Shown here one piece after another: positions 14,034-21,972 of a stretch of 64,000 nucleotides of DNA (positions are counted from its first letter, which is position 1; every line of letters starts with the position of its first letter). The DNA is from Streptomyces zagrosensis. GTDB taxonomy: Bacteria; Actinomycetota; Actinomycetes; Streptomycetales; Streptomycetaceae. Both the position numbers and the translations under genes were made by a program. The DNA is taken from positions 1 through 64,000 of the forward strand of contig NZ_JACHJL010000026.1 in NCBI RefSeq assembly GCF_014203645.1, in the 5' to 3' direction. Under the pieces are notes generated by a model that saw nothing but the letters and a program-made list of their open reading frames with translations, searched no databases and was not told the DNA's origin.

Positions 14034-14714
14034 TTAGCGGACTGCCTTGAGGTACGAGCCCTTGTCGAAAGCGGTGAGGCCATTGGCCCACAACTGGTTG
14101 ACCCGCGACTTCTCCTGCGCGTTGGGGTACGCGTTCGTGCAGGAGGTCCCCGGCCCACCGCCGGACATCAGCTCGCTGCACGGCCCCGAATAGCGGTCGG
14201 GCAGGCCAAGCACGTGTCCAGTCTCGTGGGCGGTGACGCGGGTGGAGTTGTACTGCTGGTTTTGCCGGTAGTCGAGGAAGATGTAGCCGCGACCATGGCC
14301 GTTGGTGCTGGCGTACGAGCCGCGGGAGTCATTGCCCTCGCGGTAATCGAAGTCGTAGCTTCCCGTGCCCTCGCGAAGCTGCACATTGCTGACTGAACTG
14401 TTCCAGATCTGGGTGCTACGGGCGATCTGCGACTTGAACGTGGGGGCGTTTCTCGCGCTGTACGTGACGGTGACGGCGGCGGCGCCGGTCTTGGCCTGCT
14501 TGGCCTTGGCCGACTTCATCACGGCTTCGAAGAACGCCTTTGTCTGGGCCTGGTTCTCGCCCGATCCGTTGTAAGCCGCGATGGTCGCGGCGGTGCTGAC
14601 GTGAGTTTCCGCGGCCTTGGTGGATGAGGCCGATGCGGAAGCAGGCAGGGACGCGACCGCGGTGGCCAGACCGAGGCCGAGCGAAGCCGTCAGAAATATC
14701 TTGGAGCGCTGCAT
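14034..14714 (-). CDS. snpA: Snapalysin-family extracellular zinc metalloprotease (peptidase M7)
   Basis: A 226-residue secreted protease. The N-terminus MQRSKIFLTASLGLGLA is a signal peptide, followed by a propeptide and the catalytic domain. The zinc site HETGHVLGLPD is the M7 form of HExxHxxGxxD, followed by the Met-turn ELMSGG. Two cysteines flank it (SGPC...TSC), as in snapalysin, the small neutral protease of Streptomyces. It degrades extracellular protein. In several Streptomyces snpA lies beside a divergent LysR activator gene; here the neighbour is an MFS gene and no LysR gene is present, so control must be different. Start ATG at 14714. Confidence 0.93.
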   Translation of the reverse strand: MQRSKIFLTASLGLGLATAVASLPASASASSTKAAETHVSTAATIAAYNGSGENQAQTKAFFEAVMKSAKAKQAKTGAAAVTVTYSARNAPTFKSQIARSTQIWNSSVSNVQLREGTGSYDFDYREGNDSRGSYASTNGHGRGYIFLDYRQNQQYNSTRVTAHETGHVLGLPDRYSGPCSELMSGGGPGTSCTNAYPNAQEKSRVNQLWANGLTAFDKGSYLKAVR

Positions 14715-15034
14715 GTGGGGAACTCCATTTTCCGACCCGAAACACCGTCCGACCGCCCGGATAGCGGTGAAGGCGTTCCGGATACAGCTCAGTTGTGGTG
14801 CTGAGTCTCGGGGAGTTTCCCGGTTTCGTGGAGCATGTCACTTCCCGATAGCGTCAGGTAATGGTCCGCATAAGTGGCTCACACCGTTATGTTCCAGCTT
14901 CAACGGACAATACGGGACATGCACATGACACGAAGCGGCAGCATCGCGCTACGGGACGGCGCCGCGCGCTGACGAGGCCCACCGCCCGGCCATTGCCGCT
15001 GACTCGCCACCGCGGGCGCGCGGGTGCCCCCGGC
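14715..15034 (-). other. Upstream region of snapalysin and downstream region of the MFS gene
   Basis: No gene is seen. The part near 14720-14900 is less GC-rich and should hold the snpA promoter. I see no clear operator and no strong hairpin for the MFS gene ending at 15035. Confidence 0.4.
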
Positions 15035-16228
15035 TCACTCCGCGACCCGTGCCTTGGGCTCGACCCGCTTGCCCTCCATCGCGGCGGGTTCGGTCAGCGT
15101 GTACGACAGCGCCCAGCAGGCGATCGGCATCGCCACCAGCGCCGCCAGTGCCCAACGAAGCGAGGTCGCCTCGGCGAGGGCGCCGATCAGCGGGCTGGCG
15201 ATGCCGCCAATGCTCACGGCGAGGCCCAGCGTGACGCCGCTGGCCGTGCCCACGCGGCGCGGGAGGTAGTCCTGCCCCAAGGTGACGTGCAGCGAGAACG
15301 GCACGTACAGCGCGACGGAGGTAAGCGCGATGCATCCGTACACCAGCGGCCCTGGCGCGAAGGGGATGCCCGCGACGGAGGGAATGGCCACCGCGTACGC
15401 CAGGCGCAGCGACCGCACCCGGCCCCAGCGTGCGGCGAGCCTGCCGCCGAGCAGCGTGCCGACCGCGCCGCCCCCGAAGAGGATGAACAGGGCCACGGCC
15501 CCGGCCGTGTCGCCGGCATCCAGGTGCTGCCGCACATAGAGCGAGATGAATGCGCTCAGCCCCACGTACACGATGGACCGACAAATCACGATCGCCGAGA
15601 GCCGCAGGAACAGCGGCCAGTCGTCTTCGCCGGCCCGCTCCTTGGTGCCGCCGGCGCCGAGTCCGCCGACCGAGCTTCGCGTCAGCATCAGCAGGGTGAC
15701 CCCCAGGGCGGCGGGGATGATCAGCAGCGGTGTGGCGGACAGCCCGCCGAAGGCCAGCACGGGGGTGACGAAGAGGGGGGCGAGCGCCCAACCGACGTTG
15801 CCCCCGAGGGAAAACCAGCTCATGCCGACGTGGTTGCCGCCGGTGACGGCTCGCGCCATGCGGGCGGCCTCCGGGTGGTACGCGGCGACGCCGAGCCCGG
15901 AGACCGCGACCGCGATCCAGGTCAGCGTGTAGGACTCAACGAGCCCGCAGACCGCGATGCCCAGTCCGGCCGCCGCGATGCCGCCCGGTATCAACCACGG
16001 CATCGGCTTGCGGTCGGTGAGCGCCCCGAAGGCTGGTTGCACCACGGAGGACAGCAGGGTGGCGGCGAGCACGATGCCCGAAACCCCCACATAACCGTAG
16101 TGACGCTCGGACACCCAAAAGGGCACCAGCGCCAACACCGCGCCCTGATATATGTCATTGCAGGCGTGCGCCGCAGCGAGCAGGCCGATCGCCGACGGCC
16201 GACGGCCGGCGCGCAGGAGAGGTGTCAT
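15035..16228 (-). CDS. MFS transporter, fosmidomycin-resistance (Fsr) type
   Basis: A 397-residue protein with about 12 hydrophobic membrane segments. The start (LLAAAHACNDIYQGAVLALVP), the loop FGALTDRKPMPW and the AAYHPEAARMA motif after the fourth segment are typical of Fsr-type major facilitator exporters. It probably exports a small hydrophobic or anionic compound by proton antiport; the substrate cannot be read from the sequence. It is divergent from an AraC-type regulator 53 bp away, which is the likely controller. A linker with GGLGAGGTKERAGEDD marks the central cytoplasmic loop. Start ATG 16228 with AGGAGAGG upstream on the coding strand not seen, so the start is less certain than the frame. 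Confidence 0.88.
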   Translation of the reverse strand: MTPLLRAGRRPSAIGLLAAAHACNDIYQGAVLALVPFWVSERHYGYVGVSGIVLAATLLSSVVQPAFGALTDRKPMPWLIPGGIAAAGLGIAVCGLVESYTLTWIAVAVSGLGVAAYHPEAARMARAVTGGNHVGMSWFSLGGNVGWALAPLFVTPVLAFGGLSATPLLIIPAALGVTLLMLTRSSVGGLGAGGTKERAGEDDWPLFLRLSAIVICRSIVYVGLSAFISLYVRQHLDAGDTAGAVALFILFGGGAVGTLLGGRLAARWGRVRSLRLAYAVAIPSVAGIPFAPGPLVYGCIALTSVALYVPFSLHVTLGQDYLPRRVGTASGVTLGLAVSIGGIASPLIGALAEATSLRWALAALVAMPIACWALSYTLTEPAAMEGKRVEPKARVAE

Positions 16229-16281
16229 GTGACGATCATCGACGGGCGCAGCGTGGCCTGCTTCCGATAAAGTGACAACTG
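16229..16281. promoter_or_regulatory. Divergent promoter region, MFS / AraC-type regulator
   Basis: A 53-bp spacer separates the two start codons, so the two promoters must overlap. GATAAAGT at 16266-16273 could be part of the rightward promoter; no symmetrical operator was recognised. Confidence 0.4.
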
Positions 16282-17031
16282 ATGTCGAATATCCGCCACC
16301 GGCCGCGTGCCAACACCGCCGTGCGGCGGTTGCCGTCCGGCTTCGGTGTCGGGGCGCACCACCACGATGACCATCAGATCGTCTACGCCGGGCGCGGCGT
16401 GCTGTCTGTGACGACCGACGCGGGCAGTTGGGTCGCGCCGGCGACCAGTGCCCTGTGGATTCCGGCCGGAACGGTTCACGAGCCCCGCGCCTGCGGCGAG
16501 ACGGACCTACACACGGTGGGGCTGCCCGCGACGGTGAACCCGCTGGGCCTTGACCGGCCCGCCGTGCTCGCGGTGGGGCCGCTGCTGCGCGAGCTGATCT
16601 TGGAGTACACCCGCGATCCGGCCGACCAGAGCCCGGAGCGGCGGCGGCTACTGGCCGTGCTGCTCGATCAGCTTCGCCACTCGCCCCAACGCCCCATCCA
16701 TCTGCCCACCGGGCGCGATCCTCGGTTGGCGGCGGTGTGTGCGTTGCTCATGGACGACCCGGCCGATGGCCGGACGCTCACCACCCTTGGGGCAGCGGTC
16801 GGGGCGAGCGATCGGACGCTGGCCCGACTGTTCCGAGCGGAGATGGGCATGACGTTCCCACAGTGGCGCACCCAACTGCGGCTCCATCGCGCGCTGCTTC
16901 TGCTCGCCGAGGGAATGTCGGTGACCGCCGTGGCCCACCGCTGCGGCTGGGCGTCTGCGAGCGCCTTCATCGACACCTTTCGGCGGACCCTTGGCCACAC
17001 ACCGGGGGCCCGCACCCTGTCGCGCGCCTGA
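16282..17031 (+). CDS. AraC family transcriptional regulator with N-terminal cupin
   Basis: A 249-residue regulator. The N-terminal part is a cupin sensor (GAHHHDDHQIVYAGRGV and WIPAGTVHEP), and the C-terminal part (about 165-245) has two helix-turn-helix motifs, ending in CGWASASAFIDTFRRTLGHTPG. This is the common AraC layout in which the cupin binds a small ligand. It reads divergently from an Fsr-type exporter and most likely controls it, with the exported compound as a plausible ligand. A GC-rich hairpin follows directly after the stop. Confidence 0.93.
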   Translation: MSNIRHRPRANTAVRRLPSGFGVGAHHHDDHQIVYAGRGVLSVTTDAGSWVAPATSALWIPAGTVHEPRACGETDLHTVGLPATVNPLGLDRPAVLAVGPLLRELILEYTRDPADQSPERRRLLAVLLDQLRHSPQRPIHLPTGRDPRLAAVCALLMDDPADGRTLTTLGAAVGASDRTLARLFRAEMGMTFPQWRTQLRLHRALLLLAEGMSVTAVAHRCGWASASAFIDTFRRTLGHTPGARTLSRA

Positions 17032-17033
17032 GC

Positions 17034-17071
17034 GCGGCACCGCCGGGAGCGAACGGGCGGCGCTGTGCCGC
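17034..17071. terminator. Hairpin between convergent AraC-type and ArsR-type genes
   Basis: GCGGCAC (17034-17040) pairs with GTGCCGC (17065-17071), with a CGCC/GGCG inner stem. It starts 3 nt after the AraC-type stop codon. Confidence 0.5.
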
Positions 17072-17082
17072 CGCCTGAGCCG

Positions 17083-17478
17083 CTACGCCACCCCGTGGGG
17101 CGCTGCGGCAGCGCCGCGCGGGGGCGGGTCGGGCTCCGCCTGGTGCGTAGCCGCGGGGCGGGGTGGCGCGGCCTTGATGATGGCGTCGAGCAGTCCGGGG
17201 AAGCGTCGCTCCAGGTCGGCGCGGCGCAGTCGGCTGGGCCTGCTGGCGCCCAGCAATCGGGTCGATACCAGGCCGTTGTGCCGCAACTGGTTCATGTGGT
17301 GCGAGACGGTCGAGATCTTGACGGGCAGGTCGAGGGCCGTGCAGGTGGACTCGCCGACCTCGTCGAGGAGTCGTACGATCCGCAGCCGCATGGGGTCGGC
17401 CAGGGACTGCAAAACGGTGCCCACATCGATCTCATCCAGCTCCGGCTGCGGCAGCCAGGTCTCCTCGTGCCGACCCAT
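17083..17478 (-). CDS. ArsR family transcriptional repressor
   Basis: A 131-residue winged-helix protein. LADPMRLRIVRLLDE, the recognition helix KISTVSHHMNQLRHNGL and the wing region are typical of ArsR-like repressors. The tail is a disordered Ala/Pro-rich stretch. I chose the ATG at 17478 rather than the GTG at 17481 because AAGGAGG then lies 5 nt upstream. It is divergent from an MFS exporter, and two copies of an inverted repeat occupy the spacer, so it most probably represses both itself and the exporter. No metal-binding cysteine pair is visible in the recognition helix, so the signal may be an organic molecule. Confidence 0.9.
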   Translation of the reverse strand: MGRHEETWLPQPELDEIDVGTVLQSLADPMRLRIVRLLDEVGESTCTALDLPVKISTVSHHMNQLRHNGLVSTRLLGASRPSRLRRADLERRFPGLLDAIIKAAPPRPAATHQAEPDPPPRGAAAAPHGVA

Positions 17479-17504
17479 CACGCCCTCCTTCGTAGATCGG
17501 AGCC

Positions 17505-17543
17505 TACGATACCCATCGGATTATGGTTACGATGCTCATCGTA
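17505..17543. promoter_or_regulatory. Two tandem operator copies for the ArsR-type repressor
   Basis: TACGATGCTCATCGTA at 17528-17543 is a perfect inverted repeat with 7-bp arms. A second, imperfect copy TACGATACCCATCGGA lies at 17505-17520, 23 bp away centre to centre, about two helical turns. Both sit in the 98-bp spacer between the repressor and MFS start codons. Confidence 0.75.
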
Positions 17544-17576
17544 GTTTCCGATGTCCATGTGAATGATAGGTGGCTC

Positions 17577-18854
17577 ATGTCCGACTCCGCCCCTCCTCAG
17601 CACTGGCGACGCCATGCCGCCGTGCTCGCCCTCGGCGCCTTCGCGGTGGGCACCGACGCATTCGTCATCTCCGGCGTACTGCCTGAAATCGCCGACTCCG
17701 TGCAGGTCAGCGTGGGCGCGGCGGGGCAACTCGTCACGGTGTTCTCCATCGCGTACGCGCTCTTAGCCCCCGTGCTGACGGCGCTCACCGCCCACTGGCC
17801 TCGGCGTACGGTGCTGGTGACCGCGCTCGCCATATTCGCGGTCGGCAACGTGGCGACCGCGCTCGTTCCCGGCTACGGCCTCGTCCTAGCCACCCGGGTG
17901 GTGGCCGCCGCGGGCGCCGCGATGTTCACCTCGAACGCCAGCGCCACCGCCGCCGCGCTCGCCGGGGACAGTCGCAGAGGCAAGGCCATCTCCATCGTCA
18001 TGCTCGGCATGACATCCTCGCTCGTCCTCGGCGCGCCGCTGGGTACCGTCCTCGGCTCCTGGCTGGGCTGGCGCTCGACCATGTGGTTCGTCTCCGCGCT
18101 GGCGCTCGTGGTGATCCCCCTGATCACGCTGCGGCTGCCGGAGCCCGACATCATCGCGACCCGCACGGACCTGCGGCAGCGCCTGGCTCCCCTGCGCGAC
18201 CGCCGGGTACTGCGCGTCCTCGCCACCACGCTGGTGATCTTTACGGGCATCTACATCCCGTACACCTACATCAGCGCCATCTTCGACCCGGCCACCGACG
18301 GCTCAGGCACCCTTCTCGCCCTGCTGCTCATGACTTTCGGATTGGCGGCCACGGCCGGCAACCTGATGGCGGGCCAGTTGGCCGATCGCATACCGCCGCG
18401 CCGGATCGTGGCCATCGCCGCGCTGGCGCTCACGGTGATCTTCGCCGTGATGCCGCTGTTTCGGGAGGCATACCCGGCCGCCCTGGCGCTCATCGTCTTC
18501 AGTGGCGTCGCGTCCTTCTCGGTCACCACGCCACAGCAGCACCAAATCATCGCCCTGGCCCCCAAGAACGGGCAGCCACTGCTCACCTCGCTCTACCAAT
18601 CCGCGCTCTACTTGGCGATCTCCTTGGCAGGAGTCATCGGGGCGCTGGGGCTGCGCATCGTCGGCGATGGACAGGTGCCCTTGATCGCCGCCGGCCTGGT
18701 ACTCGTGGCGGCCATCATGGCCGGGGTCGGCGGCTGGCGCCCGACAGCCGGCGACACGCCCCCGCCACCGCAAGCAGCGGACGACAGCACCTCAACCCCG
18801 ACGGACACCACCGCGCCGGACCGCCCGCAGCAACAGCCCTCGTACGACAGCTGA
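17577..18854 (+). CDS. MFS transporter, DHA1 (NepI/chloramphenicol-efflux-like) type
   Basis: A 425-residue transporter with about 12 hydrophobic segments. FAVGTDAFVISGVLPEIA at the first segment and the conserved loop after segment 2, plus ARVVAAAGAAMFTSNASA, match DHA1 family drug or nucleoside exporters. The C-terminus is a hydrophilic Pro/Thr-rich tail of about 35 residues. The ATG at 17577 was chosen because AGGTGG precedes it at the right distance; the longer form from 17523 would run through the operator. It contains a TTA codon (17763), so its translation may depend on the bldA tRNA. It is probably repressed by the divergent ArsR protein. Substrate unknown. Confidence 0.9.
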   Translation: MSDSAPPQHWRRHAAVLALGAFAVGTDAFVISGVLPEIADSVQVSVGAAGQLVTVFSIAYALLAPVLTALTAHWPRRTVLVTALAIFAVGNVATALVPGYGLVLATRVVAAAGAAMFTSNASATAAALAGDSRRGKAISIVMLGMTSSLVLGAPLGTVLGSWLGWRSTMWFVSALALVVIPLITLRLPEPDIIATRTDLRQRLAPLRDRRVLRVLATTLVIFTGIYIPYTYISAIFDPATDGSGTLLALLLMTFGLAATAGNLMAGQLADRIPPRRIVAIAALALTVIFAVMPLFREAYPAALALIVFSGVASFSVTTPQQHQIIALAPKNGQPLLTSLYQSALYLAISLAGVIGALGLRIVGDGQVPLIAAGLVLVAAIMAGVGGWRPTAGDTPPPPQAADDSTSTPTDTTAPDRPQQQPSYDS

Positions 18855-18926
18855 CACCGCGACAGCACACCTGGCCAGGGCACTCCGAGCGCGCAGAACA
18901 GCGAAGGAGGGGACAACGGGCACCCC

Positions 18927-19121
18927 ATGAGCCCCATCTGGATCACCCGCGTCGAGAGCGGCGCCGCCGACCGCGCCGCCATCCGAGAGATCAACTTGGC
19001 GGCCTTTCCCACCGCTCTGGAGGCCGATCTGGTCGATCCCGGCGCCGGGTCCTGCCCATGTGATCACCACAGCCTGAGCCACAAACCCACGCCCGGCCGG
19101 GGCACAGGTTCGCGCGCGTAG
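18927..19121 (+). pseudogene. Truncated GNAT acetyltransferase (N-terminal remnant)
   Basis: A 64-residue frame with an excellent ribosome-binding site (GAAGGAGG) before ATG 18927. Residues 9-37 (ending REINLAAFPTALEADLVD) match the start of YhbS-like GNAT acetyltransferases. The sequence then changes to unrelated Pro/Ser-rich residues and stops, so the acetyl-CoA-binding core is lost. Normal members are about 160-170 residues. A deletion that fused the start codon region to downstream sequence is the simplest explanation. Confidence 0.65.
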
Positions 19122-19130
19122 GGCCACCAA

Positions 19131-19174
19131 AACAGCAGAGCGGCCACAGGCTCACCCGTGGCCGCTCTGCTGTT
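19131..19174. terminator. Strong bidirectional terminator
   Basis: Perfect 17-bp arms (19131-19147 and 19158-19174) around a 10-nt loop. On the minus strand the stem is followed by TTTTGG, so it terminates the DEAD-box helicase transcript; on the plus strand it ends the truncated GNAT transcript. Confidence 0.88.
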
Positions 19175-19232
19175 ACTTCGCGCTCTGGTTGGCGGCGCAG
19201 CGCGTCACCGCGCGTTGCCGACCAGCGATCCG

Positions 19233-20849
19233 TTACGCGGCAGGGCCTCGGCGGGCACCGCCCCGGCCCGGGGCGCCACTGCGACCCGACGGGCGGCCCT
19301 GGCCGCCGTTGCCGCCGCCCTGGTCGCCACCGCCGCGCTGGCCCGTGTTGCCACCGCTGCCGCTGCCGTGCGGGGCACTGCCGCGGCGTACGCGGGCGGC
19401 ACTGCTGCGCCGGCCACGCGAGGAGTTGCCGCCGCGCTGCGCGGGCGACGCGGCGGGGGGCTGAGCGACGGTGACGGGCACCCCGGAGGGCTCCTGGGCA
19501 CCGGTCACCCGGGCCAGGTCGTCATCGCCGGGACGCGCCCGCACGGTCTCCGGCGTGATGCCGGCGGCGGCGAGCAGCCGGGTCATCTCCCGCCGCTGCT
19601 CGGGCAGGACCAGCGTGACAACGCTGCCGGACTCCCCCGCGCGGGCGGTGCGGCCACCTCGGTGCAGGTAGTCCTTGTGGTCGGTGGGCGGGTCGATGTT
19701 CACGACCAGGTCCAGGCCGTCCACGTGGATGCCGCGGGCCGCCACGTTGGTGGCGATCAGCGCGGTCACGCCACCGCTCTTGAACTGGTCCAGCGTGCGG
19801 TTGCGCTGCGGCTGGGACTTGCCGCCGTGCAGCGCCGCCGCCCGTACGCCGCTGGCCAGCAGGCGCTTGGCCATCCGGTCCACGGCGTGCTTGGTGTCCA
19901 TGAACATGATGACCCGGCCATCGCGAGCGGCGATGTGCGTGGCCACGGTTTGCTTGTCGGTGTCCGACACATGCAGCACGTGGTGCTCCATCGTGGTCAC
20001 GGCCCCGGCCGACGGATCGACGGAGTGGACCACCGGGTCGGACAGGTAACGACGCACCAGCTTGTCAACGTTGCGGTCGAGCGTGGCCGAGAACAGCATC
20101 CGCTGCCCATCGGGGACCACCTGTTCGAGCAGCGCGGTCACCTGCGGCATGAAGCCCATGTCGGCCATTTGGTCGGCCTCGTCGAGCACGGTGATCCGCA
20201 CCTGGTCCAGACGGCAGTCGCCGCGCTGGATGAGGTCGGCGAGCCGGCCCGGAGTGGCCACGACGACCTCGGCACCACCGCGCAGCATGCTCGCCTGACG
20301 GGAGATCGACATCCCGCCGACGACGGTGACGAGCCGCAGCCGTACGGCCTGGGCGTATGGCGTCAGCGCATCGGTGACCTGCTGGGCCAGCTCTCGGGTG
20401 GGAACCAGAACCAGCGCAAGCGGCTGCCGTGCCTGCGCCCGCTGTCCTGCCATACGGGCCAGGAGGGCAAGGCCGAAGGCCAGGGTCTTGCCGGAGCCGG
20501 TTCGGCCACGGCCCAGCACGTCACGCCCGGCCAGCGAGTTCGGGAGAGTAGCCCCCTGGATCGGGAAAGGCGTGGTCACCCCGTTGTCAGCAAGTGCGGT
20601 CAGCAGCGCGTCGGGCATGCCCAGGTCGGCGAATGCCTCGACGGCGGGCAGCGAGGGCGTGGTGCTGACGGGCAGCGCGAACTCGGCGTGCCCGGTGGAG
20701 GGGGCGGACCTACGGCGGCCCTGGCCCTGGCCCTGCGGGCGGGGACGGGGGCGCCCGGTGCGGGGCTGACCCTGGCTCTGGCTCTGGCCTTGGCTGCGGC
20801 CCTGGCCTGAACGGGGGGAGCGCTCGGTAGAGCGGATGGAGCGGTTCAT
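19233..20849 (-). CDS. DEAD-box ATP-dependent RNA helicase with RGG-rich tails
   Basis: A 538-residue helicase. Motifs in order: Q motif (TTPFPIQ near 92), I (TGSGKT 117-122), Ia (PTRELA 150-155), II (DEAD 223-226), III (SAT 254-256), V (ARGIHVDGL) and VI (HRGGRTARAG). It unwinds structured RNA using ATP. The N-terminal 50 residues are Gln/Arg/Gly/Pro-rich with short repeats, and the C-terminal 100 residues are Gly/Arg/Ser-rich, typical of RNA-binding tails. The start ATG 20849 has AGGAAGG about 7 nt upstream. It lies directly downstream of a cold shock protein gene on the same strand, separated by tandem terminators, so the two are probably co-responsive but not one operon. A role in RNA metabolism at low temperature is inferred. 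Confidence 0.95.
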   Translation of the reverse strand: MNRSIRSTERSPRSGQGRSQGQSQSQGQPRTGRPRPRPQGQGQGRRRSAPSTGHAEFALPVSTTPSLPAVEAFADLGMPDALLTALADNGVTTPFPIQGATLPNSLAGRDVLGRGRTGSGKTLAFGLALLARMAGQRAQARQPLALVLVPTRELAQQVTDALTPYAQAVRLRLVTVVGGMSISRQASMLRGGAEVVVATPGRLADLIQRGDCRLDQVRITVLDEADQMADMGFMPQVTALLEQVVPDGQRMLFSATLDRNVDKLVRRYLSDPVVHSVDPSAGAVTTMEHHVLHVSDTDKQTVATHIAARDGRVIMFMDTKHAVDRMAKRLLASGVRAAALHGGKSQPQRNRTLDQFKSGGVTALIATNVAARGIHVDGLDLVVNIDPPTDHKDYLHRGGRTARAGESGSVVTLVLPEQRREMTRLLAAAGITPETVRARPGDDDLARVTGAQEPSGVPVTVAQPPAASPAQRGGNSSRGRRSSAARVRRGSAPHGSGSGGNTGQRGGGDQGGGNGGQGRPSGRSGAPGRGGARRGPAA

Positions 20850-21100
20850 GCGGAACCTTCCTCGAAACGGCGCGTATCGAGGAAGTCCCGGCGGCGACTT
20901 GGCCGCACAGGAATCGCAAGAACGAACCGAAGTGATGAAAATAAGGCGCAGGCAGAAAGCCAGCACGCCCGGAATATATGTCGGGGGTTGGCGCCCGCAC
21001 TCGATTGCCTTGAATATCTTGCGCGGCACACGGCGATAGAAAATATCACGCGCACTGCAAAAGCGATCCGGGCGTCCGGGGCAGATGCCGTATATAAGAC
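20850..21100 (-). promoter_or_regulatory. Upstream region of the helicase gene
   Basis: About 250 bp without a gene, less GC-rich than its surroundings (for example GAAAATAAGG and GATAGAAAATATCACG around 20936-21052). It should hold the helicase promoter and a long leader. No operator was recognised. Confidence 0.4.
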
Positions 21101-21161
21101 GCCGCCGTCACTTCGTCGGGACGGCGGCATGGGCCGGGCCCGCACCCTGCGGTGCGGGCCC
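21101..21161 (-). terminator. Tandem hairpins after the cold shock gene
   Basis: Two perfect hairpins: GCCGCCGTC / GACGGCGGC (21101-21109, 21120-21128) and GGGCCCGCAC / GTGCGGGCCC (21136-21145, 21152-21161). They lie downstream of the leftward cold shock gene. Confidence 0.75.
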
Positions 21162-21189
21162 GCCGCGCGGCACGTAAGGCCGCGACGTA

Positions 21190-21393
21190 TCAGACGGGGC
21201 TGATGTTCTCAGCCTGCGGACCCTTCGGGCCCTGCGTGACGTCGAACTGCACCTGCTGCCCCTCGGTCAGCTCGCGGAAACCCTGCGAGGCGATGTTGGA
21301 GTAGTGGGCGAAAACGTCCGGGCCGCCACCGTCCTGGGCAATGAAGCCAAAGCCCTTTTCGCTGTTGAACCACTTCACGGTACCGGTAGTCAT
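21190..21393 (-). CDS. Cold shock protein (CspA family)
   Basis: A complete 67-residue cold shock domain. RNP1 is KGFGFIA and RNP2 is DVFAHYS, both intact; the N-terminus MTTGTVKWFNSEKGFGF and C-terminus QAENISPV are typical of actinobacterial CspA/SC7.0-like proteins. It binds single-stranded RNA and DNA and melts RNA secondary structure. AAGGAG lies 6 nt before the ATG at 21393. The leader upstream is unusually structured and holds a terminator-like hairpin (21493-21523). The next gene on the same strand is a DEAD-box helicase, a functionally sensible neighbour. Confidence 0.97.
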   Translation of the reverse strand: MTTGTVKWFNSEKGFGFIAQDGGGPDVFAHYSNIASQGFRELTEGQQVQFDVTQGPKGPQAENISPV

Positions 21394-21482
21394 ATCGACT
21401 CCTTACGGGTTTTACGAGAATCCGCACCTTGCGAATTCACATTAGTCGCGCTGATCACCCGCCCGGAGAAAATACCCACCGG

Positions 21483-21523
21483 AAAACAAAAATGCGCCTG
21501 AAGGTCCAGAACCAGCAGGCGCA
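21483..21523 (-). promoter_or_regulatory. Terminator-like hairpin in the cold shock gene leader
   Basis: On the minus strand TGCGCCTG and CAGGCGCA form an 8-bp stem with a 15-nt loop, followed directly by TTTTTGTTTT. It sits about 100 nt upstream of the cold shock start codon, and no leftward gene lies upstream to be terminated. A possible -10 (TACCTT, plus-strand 21561-21566) lies just beyond it. An attenuator in the leader is inferred. Confidence 0.5.
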
Positions 21524-21730
21524 CACAACGTCTATGGGAACCACAACTGCAACTGATCCCAAGGTAGCACGGTGCGGCAGGCCGTGGGTGATCTCCAATC
21601 GTTACCGTGGTCACAGCCAGACCAGCGCCTCATTTCAGCCACCGGACCGGTCTGCATCCGGCCCGCGCCGCGACTCGGCACGCGCGATCCGGTGTGCGGA
21701 AACCGGTGTGCGGGGCCCAATGTGAGGGTC

Positions 21731-21810
21731 CCGGAGTACGGGGGCCGAGGTCGGAGTACGGGGGCCGAGGTCGGAGTACGGGGGCCGAGGTCGGAGTACG
21801 GGGGCCGAGG
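21731..21810. repeat. 20-bp tandem repeat, four copies
   Basis: The unit TCGGAGTACGGGGGCCGAGG occurs three times exactly (21751-21810) after a first copy differing at one base (21731-21750). There are no spacers between copies, which excludes a CRISPR array. Confidence 0.95.
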
Positions 21811-21972
21811 TGCGGGGGCACCCGCCCCGCACGGGCCGCGCCGATGGGCGTCCGACCGCCGATAGCCGCCATCCGGCCTCGATCACCCGGCATCGGTTAC
21901 CGCCCCTCGTCGGCCATGCCACCCGCCGTACGCTGTGATCGGCAGCGCAGCCGTCAGCTTGGGGTGGAGCAC

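Larger units (their letters stand above)
21394..21972. other. Divergent spacer between cold shock and sulfotransferase genes
   Basis: No gene is seen in these 579 bp. The left half is the cold shock leader and promoter. The right half holds a 20-bp tandem repeat (21731-21810) and a GC-rich hairpin just after it, then the sulfotransferase upstream region. Confidence 0.5.

Noticed and set aside
19158..20810. Plus-strand open frame of 550 codons opposite the helicase
   Set aside because: The minus strand carries all DEAD-box motifs; the plus-strand frame is Ala/Gly/Arg-rich and has no recognisable domain.
21731..21810. Possible CRISPR array
   Set aside because: The copies are directly adjacent with no spacers, only 20 bp long, and no cas gene is present.
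21607..21972. N-terminal extension of the sulfotransferase
   Set aside because: It is translated tandem repeat without coding character, and a good start with GGAG lies at 21973.
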